Positions 1-9,730 of a stretch of DNA of 51,371 bases are shown here, piece after piece. This stretch comes from Compostibacillus humi (GTDB lineage Bacteria; Bacillota; Bacilli; Bacillales; Amphibacillaceae): assembly GCF_014637175.1 (NCBI RefSeq), contig NZ_BMEV01000019.1:1-51371 (forward strand), written 5' to 3'. The notes beneath the pieces were generated by a model. It had not been told where the DNA came from. It saw only the letters and a program-made list of their open reading frames with translations, and did not search any database. The stretch's first letter is position 1. Each line of letters opens with the position of its first letter. The translations under genes were made by a program, and so were the position numbers.

Positions 1-140
1 TCAAACCGAAAAGCTAGTAACACAATAATTATGCCTTTTTTACCCCTCAAAACCTTGATACACAAAGCTTTGAGGGGCATTCGTTTACCTAGCAACTGTC
101 GAACTCGGGTTTAAAAAGGCGGCTCTAAACTCCGTCTCGG

Positions 141-660
141 TCGATTGTGCGGAAAAAATCGTAAGAATCAGCCGAGAGAAAGCCTATCACGGTCGATTGT
201 GCGGAAAAAATCGTAAGAATCAACCGAGAGAGAGCTTATCACGGTCGATTGTGCGGAAAAAATCGTAAGAATCAGCCGAGAGAAAGCTTATCACGGTCGA
301 TTGTGCGGAAAAAATCGTAAGAATCAGCCGAGAGAGCGCTTATCACGGTCGATTGCAGGAAAAAATGCGTAAGAATGAACCGAGAGAGCGCCTGTCACGG
401 TTGATTGTGCGGAAAAAAGCGTTAGAATCAGCCGAGAGAGCACTCATCACGGTCGATTGTGCGGAAAAAAGCGCGAGAATCAGCCGAGAGAAAGCTTATC
501 ACGGTCGATTGTGCGGAAAAAAGCGTGAGAATCAGCCGAGAGAAAGCTTATCACGGTCGATTGTGCGGAAAAAAGCGCGAGAATCAGCCGAGAGAGCGCT
601 TATCACGGTCGATTGTGCGGAAAAATCGTAAGAATCAACCGAGAGACCACTCATTATGGC
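141..660. repeat. Tandem array A, ten 52-bp units
   Basis: Units begin at 141, 193, 245, 297, 349, 401, 453, 505, 557 and 609, each exactly 52 bp after the last, with a decayed eleventh start near 661. Each unit carries a TCGATTGTGCGG core, a run of A's, an AGAATCAGCCGAGAGA segment and TATCACGG. Variation is mostly substitution, with one small compensated change near 356–372. In units with AAAAAATCG, CGATT can pair with AATCG to make a small hairpin; units with AAAAAAGCG lose it. Open frames across the array are by-products of repetition (52 is not a multiple of 3). Nothing else is seen between 1 and 770 apart from a short inverted repeat at 43–77. Confidence 0.95.
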
Positions 661-704
661 CGATATCCGAAAAAAGAATTAAACAGACCAGATGGTCGCA
701 TCCC

Positions 705-732
705 TTGTTAAGACACAGGACAAAAATATATT
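705..732 (+). promoter_or_regulatory. Possible sigma-A promoter for the nucleoside hydrolase gene
   Basis: TTGTTA at 705–710 and TATATT at 727–732 are separated by 16 bp, about 40 bp before the start codon. The match to consensus is only fair. Confidence 0.3.
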
Positions 733-770
733 ATCATAAGCTAATATAAAACGATGGAAGGAACATAAGA

Positions 771-1739
771 ATGGGGCAAAAGGTTCTTGTTTTTGGGGAT
801 ATTGGCATTGATGATACGTTGGCGATAATTTATTCATATCTGTCGGATGAAATTGATTTGGCTGGCGTTGTTGCCGATTATGGCAACATACCAAGGAAAA
901 ATGCGGTTCGCACCATTCAATATATAACAGATTTATTTCCTACGAGTGAATCCCAGTCATTGCAAATCTTTGCCGGTGCTGAAATTCCGATGACGGCTGA
1001 AATTCCGACATATGTTACCGAGATTCACGGGCCGTTTGGGCTTGGCCCGATCATTCCGCCGCTTGAGACGGAAGAAGTATTTAATGAAAATTTTTATGAT
1101 GTAGTTTCGTTAATCAGGGAAAATTTAGATGATCTTGTAATTGTAAATATCGGCCGTCTCACTTCATTGGCGACGTTGTTTATTTTATACGGGGATTTGA
1201 TGAAGCAGGTAAAAGCTTATTACATTATGGGCGGTGCTTTTTGGGTGCCCGGGAATGTCACTGCCGTTGCCGAAGCAAATTTCCACGGTGACCCGGTTGC
1301 AGCACAAATTGTTTTAACGTATGCTGAAAATGTTACGATTATCCCGCTGAATGTTACCCAGCAGGCCATTGCCACACCGGAGATGGTCGATTATATCGAT
1401 ACCGTTGGAAAAGTTCCGCTTGTAAAAACGTTATTAGATTATTATTTTGATTTTTATAAGAAAAGAGACCCGTCCATTCAGGGAAGTCCGCTTCATGATG
1501 TTCTCACTTTAATGGCGATCAGTCATGAAGATATGTTCACCTTTAACGAACTTCCGGTCCACGTAGTTCAAGCACCCGAGGGGACAGAAAGGGGCCAAAG
1601 TATTGCGGATATAAGACCTTTTGGGAGTTTAGAGGAAGAAACTGAAAAAGAAATTAAAACCCATCGCATTGCCTTTGATCTGGATTATCCGAAATTTTTC
1701 CGGAATTTTATGACGACGATGTCCGGTGTCCGATTTTAA
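771..1739 (+). CDS. Inosine/uridine-preferring nucleoside hydrolase family protein
   Basis: A 322-residue cytosolic protein expected to hydrolyse the N-glycosidic bond of ribonucleosides for salvage. The N-terminal calcium-binding motif is present as D10-x3-D14-D15, although the usual first Asp of the DxDxxDD signature is Phe8. The substrate-binding stretch FWVPGNVTAVAEANF supplies N162, E168 and N170, and SPLHD gives H242 and D243 near the C terminus. GGAAGG lies just upstream of the ATG. The next gene starts 65 bp downstream. The changed first motif residue makes the exact substrate uncertain; the fold assignment is firm. Confidence 0.85.
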   Translation: MGQKVLVFGDIGIDDTLAIIYSYLSDEIDLAGVVADYGNIPRKNAVRTIQYITDLFPTSESQSLQIFAGAEIPMTAEIPTYVTEIHGPFGLGPIIPPLETEEVFNENFYDVVSLIRENLDDLVIVNIGRLTSLATLFILYGDLMKQVKAYYIMGGAFWVPGNVTAVAEANFHGDPVAAQIVLTYAENVTIIPLNVTQQAIATPEMVDYIDTVGKVPLVKTLLDYYFDFYKKRDPSIQGSPLHDVLTLMAISHEDMFTFNELPVHVVQAPEGTERGQSIADIRPFGSLEEETEKEIKTHRIAFDLDYPKFFRNFMTTMSGVRF

Positions 1740-1804
1740 GCGAAACAAAAGATTTGGGTTAATCGTATAACAGATAGATGCAGAATAATAAAGGGGGAAG
1801 GACT

Positions 1805-2299
1805 TTGCAGCCAAAAATTGATATTGAAAAGCCGGTATTTCTAAAATATTTTGACCTTGTTGCCGTAACTATATTTTTGCTTCAGCTCGGATACGTCATT
1901 TCCATGTGGGCGTCCCTTCCCAATAAAATTCCGGCCCATTACAATGTTTTTGGAGAAGTGGACGCTTGGGGCGCAAAACCGATGCTTCTTATTTTTCCGT
2001 TAATCGGCATTATTATGTGGCCGATTCTCCATGCGTTGGAGAAAAATCCCCACTTACATAATTACGTTGGTCTTACGGAAGAGAACCGGGAGCGGCTATA
2101 TAAAAATTCCATGATGATGATGAACGTTCTAAAAAATGAGATACTTATTATTTTCAGTCTGTACAATGTAATGAATGTTTATATCTCCAAAAACAATCTC
2201 ACTGTTAGTCCTTTAGGAGAATGGGATTTTATCATCTTTATTGTCGTCATCTTAGGAACCCTCGGCTTCTTCGTTTGGCGTTCCTTTAAGCTGAGATAA
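1805..2299 (+). CDS. DUF1648 domain membrane protein
   Basis: A small integral membrane protein of about 164 residues. The segment IPAHYNVFGEVDAWGAKP followed by a hydrophobic helix is the DUF1648 signature found in SdpI-like and related Bacillus membrane proteins. About four membrane segments are visible, the last near the C terminus (FIIFIVVILGTLGFFVW). I chose the TTG start at 1805 because AGGGGGAAGGA sits immediately before it; an in-frame ATG at 1778 has no such site. Precise role unknown; no partner gene such as an sdpR-like regulator is adjacent. Confidence 0.7.
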   Translation: MQPKIDIEKPVFLKYFDLVAVTIFLLQLGYVISMWASLPNKIPAHYNVFGEVDAWGAKPMLLIFPLIGIIMWPILHALEKNPHLHNYVGLTEENRERLYKNSMMMMNVLKNEILIIFSLYNVMNVYISKNNLTVSPLGEWDFIIFIVVILGTLGFFVWRSFKLR

Positions 2300-2315
2300 A
2301 AGGGAGAGTGGACAT

Positions 2316-2900
2316 GTGTCGCTGTTCGAGACAATCAAAAATCGGCGTTCCATCCACGTCTTTAAAAATGAAGAAGTGGATGAAAATATATTGCGCAATA
2401 TTTTTACGTATGCCTCTTATGCGCCGTCCCATTATATGAAGGAATCATGGAATATAAAGCTATATCAGAAAAAGGGGAAAGTTGCATTTGTCCGGGAAAT
2501 ATTAAACAGCTACGTGCGAATCGGTATGATTCCTAAAGATGGACAACCAAAAACGGAGAAAATGATGGCATCCATAAAAAAGTTTTTGGAGGACATTCCC
2601 CATCACGCTTTAATTTATTTCGAAAAACCGGAAGACCCAATCCGGTATGAAGAGGAATATGCTTCCATTTGCGCTTTTATTCAAAATGCCCAGCTGGCAG
2701 CATGGGAGTACGGTGTCGGCATGTTATGGACGATAACCCCGTATATGCATGACGCAAAATTTTACGAGGCGGTTGGACTAAATGCGGATAAGCATAAAAT
2801 TGCCGCCGTAATGCAAATCGGCTATCCGAAAAAAATTCCTCGGGCAAAGCCGAGGACGCCGATTGCCGAAAAATTACATATTATAGATGAACCATTTTAA
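2316..2900 (+). CDS. Nitroreductase family protein
   Basis: A 194-residue FMN-dependent oxidoreductase of the nitroreductase superfamily. The N-terminal NRRSIHVF motif matches the RRSxRxF flavin-phosphate-binding signature, and the ASICAFIQNAQLAAWEYGVGMLW segment matches the central helix and strand of the family. The start is GTG at 2316, six bases after GGGAGAG; the overlapping ATG at 2314 is in another frame and soon closes. It starts 16 bp after the preceding gene and may be co-transcribed with it. A perfect terminator follows. Substrate cannot be deduced. Confidence 0.8.
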   Translation: MSLFETIKNRRSIHVFKNEEVDENILRNIFTYASYAPSHYMKESWNIKLYQKKGKVAFVREILNSYVRIGMIPKDGQPKTEKMMASIKKFLEDIPHHALIYFEKPEDPIRYEEEYASICAFIQNAQLAAWEYGVGMLWTITPYMHDAKFYEAVGLNADKHKIAAVMQIGYPKKIPRAKPRTPIAEKLHIIDEPF

Positions 2901-2936
2901 AAAACAGCTGGCAACAGTCTGACCAGCTGTTTTTAA
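2901..2936. terminator. Bidirectional Rho-independent terminator
   Basis: An 11-bp perfect stem (2901–2911 with 2923–2933) has A's on one side and T's on the other, so it can end both the nitroreductase gene and the convergent hydrolase gene. Confidence 0.85.
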
Positions 2937-3848
2937 TTAAAGATGCTGCTCCATCCATTTTAAGATGGAGGAAAACACTTCTTTCCGATTTATTTCGTGC
3001 AGTAACTCGTGCCTTGCTTTTTCGTAAAGAAGGACGGTAATATGCCGAAAACCAAGACTTTCGTAAAGTTCCGCGCTTTTCCAAACGCCTCGGCCGTAGT
3101 TGCCGACAGGATCATGGTCCCCGCTGATGAAAAGCAGCGGCAAATCTTTATGAACTGCTCTGTTGGCATTTTTATTTTGCATTTGCTCAATTCCGGTGAA
3201 TAAATCAACAAAGAAACGTGCCGTCGGGATGTAGCCGGATAATGGATCTTCCACATATTTTTGCACTTCTCTGTCGTCCCGGGAAAGCCAGTCAAAAGCC
3301 GTTTTCGGGTAGGAAATTTTCCGGTTATATCCCCCGAATGCTAGTTTGTTCATTAGCGGTGAAGCTTTCTTTTGCTCCAGCCGGAGGGCGATTTGTTTTC
3401 CAAAAGCTGTTAAATGGTAAGGAAAGTATCCCGTTCCCGACAAAATTACTCCGTCTATTTCCTCACTATGCTGCTGCATGTAGCATCTTGCCAGAAATGA
3501 ACCCATACTATGGCCGAATAGAAATAATGGGGTATCAGGATAATCATTTTTCATTTGCTTTGTGATTTGGTAAAGATCTTTTGCAGCTTTTAAAAATCCG
3601 TCCCTTTCCGAAAAGTAGCCTAACAATCCCTGTTTTAAGCCGGATTCACCGTGTCCCCGATGGTCATTGCCGTATACGAATATACCTTGTTCCACAAGAA
3701 ATTGAGCAAACTCGTCATATCTTTGAATATGTTCCGCCATCCCATGCGCTATTTGCACTAACGCTTTCGGCTTTTTATCGGAAAAGAATTTTTTCGTGAA
3801 AATGGGTGTACCGTCAGCTTCCGATTGAATCCAAAAAGTTTCCTCCAT
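2937..3848 (-). CDS. Alpha/beta hydrolase, lysophospholipase/monoacylglycerol lipase type
   Basis: A 303-residue hydrolase of the PldB/monoacylglycerol lipase group (Hydrolase_4). The nucleophile elbow GHSMG gives Ser114. ISGDHDPVG supplies Asp246 and KARHELLHE gives His280, completing the triad. The early HGMAEH segment forms the oxyanion region and NDHRGHGES is typical of the family. There is no signal peptide, so it is expected to be cytosolic. The ATG at 3848 follows AGAAAGGAAC. It converges on the nitroreductase gene and shares its terminator. Acyl substrate unknown. Confidence 0.85.
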   Translation of the reverse strand: MEETFWIQSEADGTPIFTKKFFSDKKPKALVQIAHGMAEHIQRYDEFAQFLVEQGIFVYGNDHRGHGESGLKQGLLGYFSERDGFLKAAKDLYQITKQMKNDYPDTPLFLFGHSMGSFLARCYMQQHSEEIDGVILSGTGYFPYHLTAFGKQIALRLEQKKASPLMNKLAFGGYNRKISYPKTAFDWLSRDDREVQKYVEDPLSGYIPTARFFVDLFTGIEQMQNKNANRAVHKDLPLLFISGDHDPVGNYGRGVWKSAELYESLGFRHITVLLYEKARHELLHEINRKEVFSSILKWMEQHL

Positions 3849-4039
3849 ACACGATGTTCCTTTCTGTTTCTGTTACTTTCATCATATTCCTTTCGCAGGA
3901 CCCCATTCAAGTTTGAAGTGAGATTTCCATCGAACCAAAGGTGTTATCCCGGAAGGAAGAAACTATTGCGCGCATACATTGCTTTATGCTAAAGTAGGTA
4001 TGAGTGATTTGTCGGTAATGTAGGAGGTGTCTTGGGCAC

Positions 4040-4270
4040 ATGGCTGGATTAGTCAACGTACTATTAATCATTGATGCAATTATTTTAATTACGCTGATCC
4101 TATTGCAGTCCGGAAAAAGTGCAGGTTTGTCCGGTGCCATTTCCGGAGGAGCGGAACAGTTATTTGGAAAGCAAAAAGCACGGGGAATGGATTTAGTATT
4201 GCATCGTTCCACCGTTGTTGCAGGTATCATTTTCTTTGTATTGGCATTCATAAGCGGATATTTAGTATAA
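4040..4270 (+). CDS. secG: Protein translocase subunit SecG
   Basis: A 76-residue protein with two membrane helices flanking the conserved loop [29 protein letters not shown], characteristic of SecG, the accessory subunit of SecYEG. Length is normal. TAGGAGGTG is well placed upstream of the ATG. It precedes an esterase gene and rnr, the order seen in Bacillus. A terminator follows directly. Confidence 0.95.
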   Translation: MAGLVNVLLIIDAIILITLILLQSGKSAGLSGAISGGAEQLFGKQKARGMDLVLHRSTVVAGIIFFVLAFISGYLV

Positions 4271-4277
4271 ACATAAG

Positions 4278-4313
4278 ACCCTTGTCACCCGGCCGTGATA
4301 AGGGTTTCCTTAT
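4278..4313 (+). terminator. Rho-independent terminator after secG
   Basis: ACCCTTGTCAC (4278–4288) pairs with GTGATAAGGGT (4295–4305), with one G·U pair and a 6-nt loop, followed by a T-rich stretch. Confidence 0.8.
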
Positions 4314-4375
4314 TTTATTTGAATGTAGTACAATTGCTTATTGCGGGTATAGTAATAGTATAAGGAGACAGAAAG

Positions 4376-5122
4376 ATGAAGATAGTACAACCAAAACCAT
4401 TTACCTTTGAAGCAGGAAAAAGAGCAGTATTATTATTACACGGGTTTACCGGCCATTCGGCGGATGTACGGATGCTCGGCAGGTTTCTTGAAAAGAAAGG
4501 CTATACATCCCATGCGCCGATTTATCGCGGCCACGGTGTTCCTCCGGAAGAGCTGGTAAAAACGAACCCGAGCCAGTATTGGGAAGATGTGCAAAAGGCG
4601 TATCAGCATTTGCTTGACTTGGGCTATGAGGAGATTGCCGTTGCCGGGCTTTCCTTAGGCGGCGTTCTCGGGCTGCGGCTCGCTTACTCCACGAAAGTGA
4701 AGGCAGTCATTCCAATGTGTGCGCCGATGTTTTTCGATAATCAGTTCCAATTATCGAAAGGGTTCCGGAAGTTTGCGAAAGAATATAAACAGCTGGAAGG
4801 AAAAGACGAGGCGGCCATTGAAAGAGAAGTTGAAGAACTGATGGAAGAATCGAAGCCATTATTCCAGGCATTAGGGGAAACGATTACCGACGTCAAAGAA
4901 AACGTCGATACGATTTATTGCCCGACTTTTGTTGTGCAAGCCCGGAACGATGAAATGATCAATACGGATAGTGCCAACTATATTTACGAACAAGTCGAAG
5001 CCGATTTGAAAGAAATCAAATGGTACGAAAACTCCTCCCATGTCATTACATTGGATCAGGAAAAAGAGCAGCTCTATGAAGATATTTATCAGTTTTTAGA
5101 AAAACTGGATTGGAAAGAATAA
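4376..5122 (+). CDS. est: Carboxylesterase (Est30 / YvaK type)
   Basis: A 248-residue alpha/beta hydrolase closely resembling the Est30 carboxylesterases of Bacillus and Geobacillus. The catalytic triad is visible as Ser93 in GLSLGG, Asp192 in ARNDEM and His222 in NSSHVITLD, and HGFTGHSAD near residue 22 forms the oxyanion region. It hydrolyses short- to medium-chain esters in the cytosol; its physiological substrate is not known. AAGGAGAC precedes the ATG. It sits between secG and rnr, as in B. subtilis. Confidence 0.9.
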   Translation: MKIVQPKPFTFEAGKRAVLLLHGFTGHSADVRMLGRFLEKKGYTSHAPIYRGHGVPPEELVKTNPSQYWEDVQKAYQHLLDLGYEEIAVAGLSLGGVLGLRLAYSTKVKAVIPMCAPMFFDNQFQLSKGFRKFAKEYKQLEGKDEAAIEREVEELMEESKPLFQALGETITDVKENVDTIYCPTFVVQARNDEMINTDSANYIYEQVEADLKEIKWYENSSHVITLDQEKEQLYEDIYQFLEKLDWKE

Positions 5123-5157
5123 ATAAGAGAAATTATAACTAGAAAGAAGGTGAAGAA

Positions 5158-7353
5158 ATGAAAGAACGGGTTTTGACATTTTTTAAAGAATCCGGGACGA
5201 AACCGTTAAGCGTCCACGAAATTGAAGAGGCGCTTGGCATAAATAATGCGGTAGAATTTAAAGAGCTTGTCGTCGCGTTAAACGAACTGGAATATGCCGG
5301 GGAACTCGTCATGACACGGAAAAATCGCTACGGCCTGCCGGAAAAGATGAATCTCGTCCGGGGCCGGATTCAGATGCATCAAAAAGGTTTTGCCTTTTTG
5401 CTTCCCGATGATGAGGGAATTGGCGATGTGTACATACATTTTTCCGATTTAAACTCGGCGATGAATAACGACAAAGTGTTAGTCCGGATTGAAAAGGGAG
5501 ATATCGGCGACAACCGTCCTGAAGGAAAAGTAATCCGCATTTTGGAACGGGCGGTGACCGAAGTTGTCGGCACTTATGAAGACAGCCGCTCCTTCGGTTT
5601 TGTCATTGCCGACGATAAGCGAATTCCGAATGATATTTTCATTCCGAAGGGTAAAACGAATGGTGCAGTTGACGGCCATAAAGTAATCGTCCGCATTACG
5701 AAGTATCCTGAGGGAAGAAAAAGTGCTGAGGGAGAAATTATCCAAATTCTCGGCCATAAAAATGACCCGGGCATCGATATTTTGTCGATTATTTACAAAC
5801 ATGGCATCCCGATTGAATTTCCGGAAGAAGTGCTGGAACAGGCAGCCAATACGCCGGATACGATTACGGAAAAGGATTTAGAAGGGCGCCGTGATCTCAG
5901 AAATGAGATGATTGTTACGATTGACGGGGCCGATGCGAAAGATTTGGACGATGCGGTCAGCGTCAAACGATTGGATAACGGCAATTACAAGCTTGGCGTA
6001 TATATTGCGGATGTCAGCTATTATGTGAAGGAAAATAGCCCGATTGACAAAGAGGCGCTCGAGCGGGGGACGAGTGTTTATCTCGTCGACCGGGTCATTC
6101 CGATGATACCCCACCGGCTGTCCAATGGGATATGCTCCTTAAATCCTCAAGTGGACCGGCTGACGTTAAGCTGTGAAATGGAGATTAACGATAAAGGTCA
6201 AGTAGTAAGCCATGAAATCTTTCCGGCAGTGATCCGGACGACGGAGCGGATGACCTATTCTGATGTAAATAAAATACTCGTTGACAAGGACGAAGAATTA
6301 AGGAATAGGTATGAGCCTCTCGTTCCGATGTTCGAAATGATGGAAGAGCTGGCCAGCATTTTAAGGAAGAAACGGATGAGCCGTGGTGCCATCGATTTTG
6401 ATTTTAAAGAAGCAAAAGTAATAGTCGACGAAGAAGGAAAGGCCATTGATGTCGTCATTCGGGAACGGTCGGTAGCGGAGCGGCTGATTGAAGAGTTTAT
6501 GCTGGCCGCCAATGAAACGATTGCCGAACATTTCCACTGGCTCGATGTGCCGTTTATTCACCGGATTCACGAAGACCCGGACGAGGCGAAACTGCAAACA
6601 TTTTTTGAATTTTTGGCCGGACTCGGCATTTCGGTGAAGGGGACTGCAAACGAAGTCCATCCGCAGGCATTGCAAAAAGTGCTGGATGATATTCAGGGAG
6701 AACCGGAGGAAATGGTCGTTTCCAAACTCATGCTCCGATCGATGAAACAGGCAAAATACGATCCGATAAGCGTCGGCCACTTTGGCTTGGCGACGGAATT
6801 TTACACTCATTTTACTTCCCCGATCCGCCGTTATCCGGATTTAATCGTTCATCGTCTCATTCGCACTTATTTAATCGAAAAGAAAATGGACGCAAAAACG
6901 ATTTCCCACTGGAAGGAACGCCTGCCGGAAATTGCGAGACACGCTTCCATGATGGAACGCCGTGCCGTCGATGCAGAAAGGGATACGGACGACCTGAAGA
7001 AAGCCGAATTTATGCAAGATAAAATCGGTGAAGAATTTACCGGAATTATTAGCTCAGTAACAAACTTCGGCATGTTTGTCGAACTGGAAAACACCGTAGA
7101 AGGGTTAATCCACGTCAGTTTCCTGACCGATGATTATTACCGCTATGATGAACAGCATCAAGTTCTTATCGGGGAGCGGACGGCCAACGTGTTCCGGGTC
7201 GGGGATGAAGTGCGGGTGCGGGTTGCCGGCGTCAATATGGATGAATTTACGATCGATTTCGAGCTTGTCGGCATCGAATCGAGAAAACAGCGTCGGAACA
7301 ATACGAACGAAAGAAAAAGCGAGCCGAAGAAAAAGAAGAAAAAGAAAAAATAG
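5158..7353 (+). CDS. rnr: Ribonuclease R
   Basis: A 731-residue 3'-to-5' exoribonuclease that degrades structured RNA and, with SmpB–tmRNA encoded downstream, clears non-stop mRNAs. Domain order: winged-helix HTH (about 1–65), two cold-shock/OB domains (about 70–210), the RNB catalytic domain (about 245–575) with the metal-binding [14 protein letters not shown] motif, an S1 domain (about 620–705, starting [17 protein letters not shown]), and a basic tail ending in a run of eight lysines. Start ATG follows AGAAAGAAGGTG. It begins 35 bp after the esterase gene. Confidence 0.96.
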   Translation: MKERVLTFFKESGTKPLSVHEIEEALGINNAVEFKELVVALNELEYAGELVMTRKNRYGLPEKMNLVRGRIQMHQKGFAFLLPDDEGIGDVYIHFSDLNSAMNNDKVLVRIEKGDIGDNRPEGKVIRILERAVTEVVGTYEDSRSFGFVIADDKRIPNDIFIPKGKTNGAVDGHKVIVRITKYPEGRKSAEGEIIQILGHKNDPGIDILSIIYKHGIPIEFPEEVLEQAANTPDTITEKDLEGRRDLRNEMIVTIDGADAKDLDDAVSVKRLDNGNYKLGVYIADVSYYVKENSPIDKEALERGTSVYLVDRVIPMIPHRLSNGICSLNPQVDRLTLSCEMEINDKGQVVSHEIFPAVIRTTERMTYSDVNKILVDKDEELRNRYEPLVPMFEMMEELASILRKKRMSRGAIDFDFKEAKVIVDEEGKAIDVVIRERSVAERLIEEFMLAANETIAEHFHWLDVPFIHRIHEDPDEAKLQTFFEFLAGLGISVKGTANEVHPQALQKVLDDIQGEPEEMVVSKLMLRSMKQAKYDPISVGHFGLATEFYTHFTSPIRRYPDLIVHRLIRTYLIEKKMDAKTISHWKERLPEIARHASMMERRAVDAERDTDDLKKAEFMQDKIGEEFTGIISSVTNFGMFVELENTVEGLIHVSFLTDDYYRYDEQHQVLIGERTANVFRVGDEVRVRVAGVNMDEFTIDFELVGIESRKQRRNNTNERKSEPKKKKKKKK

Positions 7354-7381
7354 AATCATTACAAATCCAGGGCATTCAAGA

Positions 7382-7415
7382 AGCCGGCCAAGCTGCTTTT
7401 TGGAGGCTCTTTTTA
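7382..7415 (+). terminator. Probable terminator after rnr
   Basis: AGCC/GGCT and CCAA/TTGG form a stem with a small internal loop (7382–7408), followed by CTTTTT. It is less regular than the other terminators here. Confidence 0.5.
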
Positions 7416-7679
7416 TTTCTGCATTATCTTCCATATGTATTTTTTCATTTCGCTGCAAGATGACTGCCAAATGGTCCTTTTGCCTATTTTCAGCGGGAGC
7501 GGTCATCCCTGACCTTTTTTCGAAATAAATTGCGATTCCGGGAATGAATAAATAAAGCCAAATCATCTCTTTCCTTTTTTTCATTAAGCATTCTCACGGA
7601 GAGATGGATACGAACAAACTGGGATGCCAAACTAATAAAAATAAGCAAAACGAAAAGTTGCACTAAGTAAAATTTATTG

Positions 7680-7708
7680 TTGACACCAAAGAAAGAGGCG
7701 CATATACT
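7680..7708 (+). promoter_or_regulatory. Strong sigma-A promoter for zupT
   Basis: A perfect TTGACA (7680–7685) and TATACT (7703–7708) are separated by 17 bp. The predicted start near 7715 leaves a leader of about 90 nt before the zupT start at 7806. Nothing coding is supported in the 450-bp gap 7354–7805. Confidence 0.8.
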
Positions 7709-7805
7709 ACTAATTAAAAGAGATCCTTTGCATTGCACAACTTATTTCTTGCATACATATAGTTACTGGGCGAATAATCGTTTCTTCTCGGAAGGAGTAA
7801 CATCA

Positions 7806-8612
7806 ATGAGTGTTCTTTCACTGGCATTTTTGCTGACATTTTTGGCCGGATTGGCTACGGGAATCGGGAGTCTGTTAGCTTTTTTTGCGAAAACGACGAA
7901 TACGAAGTTTCTATCTTTTTCCCTCGGTTTGTCTGCCGGGGTCATGATTTACGTGTCAATGATTGATATTTTTTTTAAGGCGAAGGATGCTTTAACGGAT
8001 GCATTAGGGGAAACGGAAGGGTATTGGGTAACAGTACTCGGTTTCTTTGCCGGCATGGTGCTCATCGCCCTGATCGATAATTTGATTCCAAAATATTCGA
8101 ACCCCCACGAAGTGAAAAAAGTAGAAGATATGGATAAACCAAAATCTGCAGTAAATGACCCGGATTTAATGAAAATGGGGGTGTTCACCGCACTGGCCAT
8201 CGGGATTCATAACTTTCCCGAGGGAATTGCCACCTTTGTTTCTACGCTGCAGGATCCGGCCATCGGGGTCGCTATCGCCATTGCGGTTGCCATTCATAAT
8301 ATCCCGGAAGGAATTGCGGTGTCCGTTCCAGTCTACTATGCAACGGGAAGCAAAAAGAAAGCATTCCGGCTTTCCTTTTTATCCGGATTGTCCGAACCCA
8401 TCGGTGCCATTGTTGCTTACTTAATTTTAATGCCGTTTTTGAATGACATGGTTTTTGGCATCATTTTCTCCATGGTTGCTGGAATTATGATATTTATCTC
8501 CATTGACGAATTGATTCCAGCCGCAAAGAAATACGATGAAACCCATTTGTCCATTTACGGAATTATGACGGGAATGGCGGTTATGGCCCTTAGTCTTCTT
8601 CTTATCAGTTAA
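7806..8612 (+). CDS. zupT: ZIP-family metal (zinc) transporter
   Basis: A membrane protein of 268 residues with about eight helices. The two ZIP signature helices are clear: HNFPEGIATF in TM4 and HNIPEGIAVSVP in TM5, carrying the His/Glu metal ligands. It should import Zn2+ and possibly other divalent metals. The start at 7806 is chosen over an upstream ATG at 7677 because GGAAGGAG precedes it and the upstream stretch overlaps the promoter. It separates rnr from smpB, which are neighbours in B. subtilis, so it is likely an insertion into this block. Confidence 0.87.
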   Translation: MSVLSLAFLLTFLAGLATGIGSLLAFFAKTTNTKFLSFSLGLSAGVMIYVSMIDIFFKAKDALTDALGETEGYWVTVLGFFAGMVLIALIDNLIPKYSNPHEVKKVEDMDKPKSAVNDPDLMKMGVFTALAIGIHNFPEGIATFVSTLQDPAIGVAIAIAVAIHNIPEGIAVSVPVYYATGSKKKAFRLSFLSGLSEPIGAIVAYLILMPFLNDMVFGIIFSMVAGIMIFISIDELIPAAKKYDETHLSIYGIMTGMAVMALSLLLIS

Positions 8613-8616
8613 TCCG

Positions 8617-8645
8617 TTGGAATGAATGGAAATTTTTGATAGAAT
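8617..8645 (+). promoter_or_regulatory. Sigma-A promoter for smpB
   Basis: TTGGAA (8617–8622), a 17-bp spacer and TAGAAT (8640–8645) lie about 30 bp before the smpB start codon. Confidence 0.55.
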
Positions 8646-8676
8646 AGTAACGATGGAAACAGTAGGAGGAAGGCTT

Positions 8677-9144
8677 ATGCCAAAAGGACAGGGAAAGGTC
8701 ATTGCCCAAAATAAAAAAGCACATCATGATTATTTTATTGAAGAAACGTACGAAGCAGGGATTGTGTTAAAAGGTACGGAGATTAAGTCAATTCGCAACG
8801 GGCGAGTGAACTTGAAAGATGCTCATGCCCGTATTGACAAAAATGGCGAAGTGCAGCTCGTCAATATGCATATTGCCGAATACACCCAGGGGAACCGCTT
8901 TAACCATGACCCGACGAGAACGCGGAAACTGCTCCTACACCGGAAGGAAATCGATAAGCTTATCGGGTTAATTCAGCAGCAAGGGTACACCCTCGTGCCG
9001 CTAAAGCTGTATATAAAAAACGGGTTTGCCAAAGTGCTGTTAGGTCTCGGAAAAGGGAAAAAGAAATATGATAAACGGGAAGACTTGAAGAAAAAACAAA
9101 TGAAGCGGGATATCGACCGGGCATTAAAGGAGCAGTACCGGTAA
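8677..9144 (+). CDS. smpB: SsrA-binding protein SmpB
   Basis: A 155-residue tmRNA-binding protein. The conserved N-terminal part [22 protein letters not shown], [17 protein letters not shown], the [16 protein letters not shown] segment and the basic C-terminal tail [23 protein letters not shown] are all present. It delivers tmRNA to stalled ribosomes. The ATG at 8677 follows AGGAGGAAGG; an upstream in-frame ATG at 8626 falls inside the promoter. The tmRNA gene lies 130 bp downstream. Confidence 0.96.
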   Translation: MPKGQGKVIAQNKKAHHDYFIEETYEAGIVLKGTEIKSIRNGRVNLKDAHARIDKNGEVQLVNMHIAEYTQGNRFNHDPTRTRKLLLHRKEIDKLIGLIQQQGYTLVPLKLYIKNGFAKVLLGLGKGKKKYDKREDLKKKQMKRDIDRALKEQYR

Positions 9145-9204
9145 AGGCTGGCAGAAAGCTCAGTCAAAGCTGGCCAGCTTGTGTTTGGCAATATTTGCCA
9201 GCTC

Positions 9205-9232
9205 TTGATTTCCGCTTCATATCTGTTATAAT
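9205..9232 (+). promoter_or_regulatory. Promoter for ssrA
   Basis: TTGATT (9205–9210) and a perfect TATAAT (9227–9232) are 16 bp apart. The predicted start near 9239 is about 40 nt before the mature 5' end, consistent with a processed precursor. Confidence 0.7.
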
Positions 9233-9277
9233 AAACATACAAGCTCATAATTGTTTATCTGAGCGTTTCTCATGCAT

Positions 9278-9643
9278 GGGGACGTTTTGGATTCGACAGG
9301 GATAGATCGAGCTTGAGCTGCGCGTCGAGGTTACGTCTCGTAAAACGTTAACGCCTAAATATAACTGGCAAAGCTAACAATCAACCTGCTTTAGCTGCTG
9401 CGTAAGCGCACCTAAAGCGATCCTTCCTGACATCGCCCGTGTGTCAGCCTGAAGGGTCTCACATGGAGCGGGCTTTGACAATCTTCCGCCGTCTGAGGAA
9501 GGTTGTTGAAACAAATCAGACTAGCTATCTGGAAGCCTGTTGGTAGGCTGAAGGAATAGCGAAGGATAATATACCAACTACACGCGTAGACGCTTAAGTG
9601 GCGATATCTCTGGACGTGGGTTCGACTCCCACCGTCTCCACCA
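9278..9643 (+). ncRNA. ssrA: Transfer-messenger RNA (tmRNA)
   Basis: The 5' end GGGGACGTTTTGGATTCGAC and 3' end TGGGTTCGACTCCCACCGTC…CACCA form the tRNA-like acceptor and T arm; 5' GGGGACG pairs with CGTCTCC and CCA is encoded. The reading frame resumes at 9367 and encodes the tag GKANNQPALAAA, with TAA at 9403–9405, preceded by the non-coded Ala. Pseudoknot sequences fill the rest. Total length 366 nt. Its partner SmpB is encoded just upstream and RNase R nearby. Confidence 0.96.
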
Positions 9644-9689
9644 ATACATATGTTGGTGGTAAAAATTTTTTATATTGACTACAACAACT

Positions 9690-9718
9690 AGACTAGTCGT
9701 AATGACTAGTCTTTTTTA
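9690..9718. terminator. Terminator between ssrA and the convergent exporter gene
   Basis: AGACTAGTC (9690–9698) pairs perfectly with GACTAGTCT (9704–9712) around a 5-nt loop, followed by six T's on the + strand. Confidence 0.8.
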
Positions 9719-9730
9719 GTTGCCCATGAT

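Noticed and set aside
43-77. CCCCTCAAA/TTTGAGGGG inverted repeat as a terminator
   Set aside because: The T run precedes the stem rather than following it on the + strand, and A's follow on the minus strand, so it does not look like an intrinsic terminator.
141-660. CRISPR array
   Set aside because: The whole 52-bp unit repeats with no unique spacers, and no cas genes are present; the same holds for 16759–17278.
353-749. Open frames of about 90 residues inside array A
   Set aside because: They simply read repeated DNA in shifting frames, have no ribosome-binding site, and the unit is not a multiple of three.
3009-3799. Plus-strand frames opposite the lipase gene
   Set aside because: They are antisense to a well-supported gene with an intact catalytic triad and show no family features.
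7105-7738. Minus-strand frames between rnr and zupT, one with a hydrophobic stretch
   Set aside because: They overlap the rnr 3' end or the zupT promoter, lack ribosome-binding sites and recognisable similarity; a decayed small membrane protein cannot be excluded.
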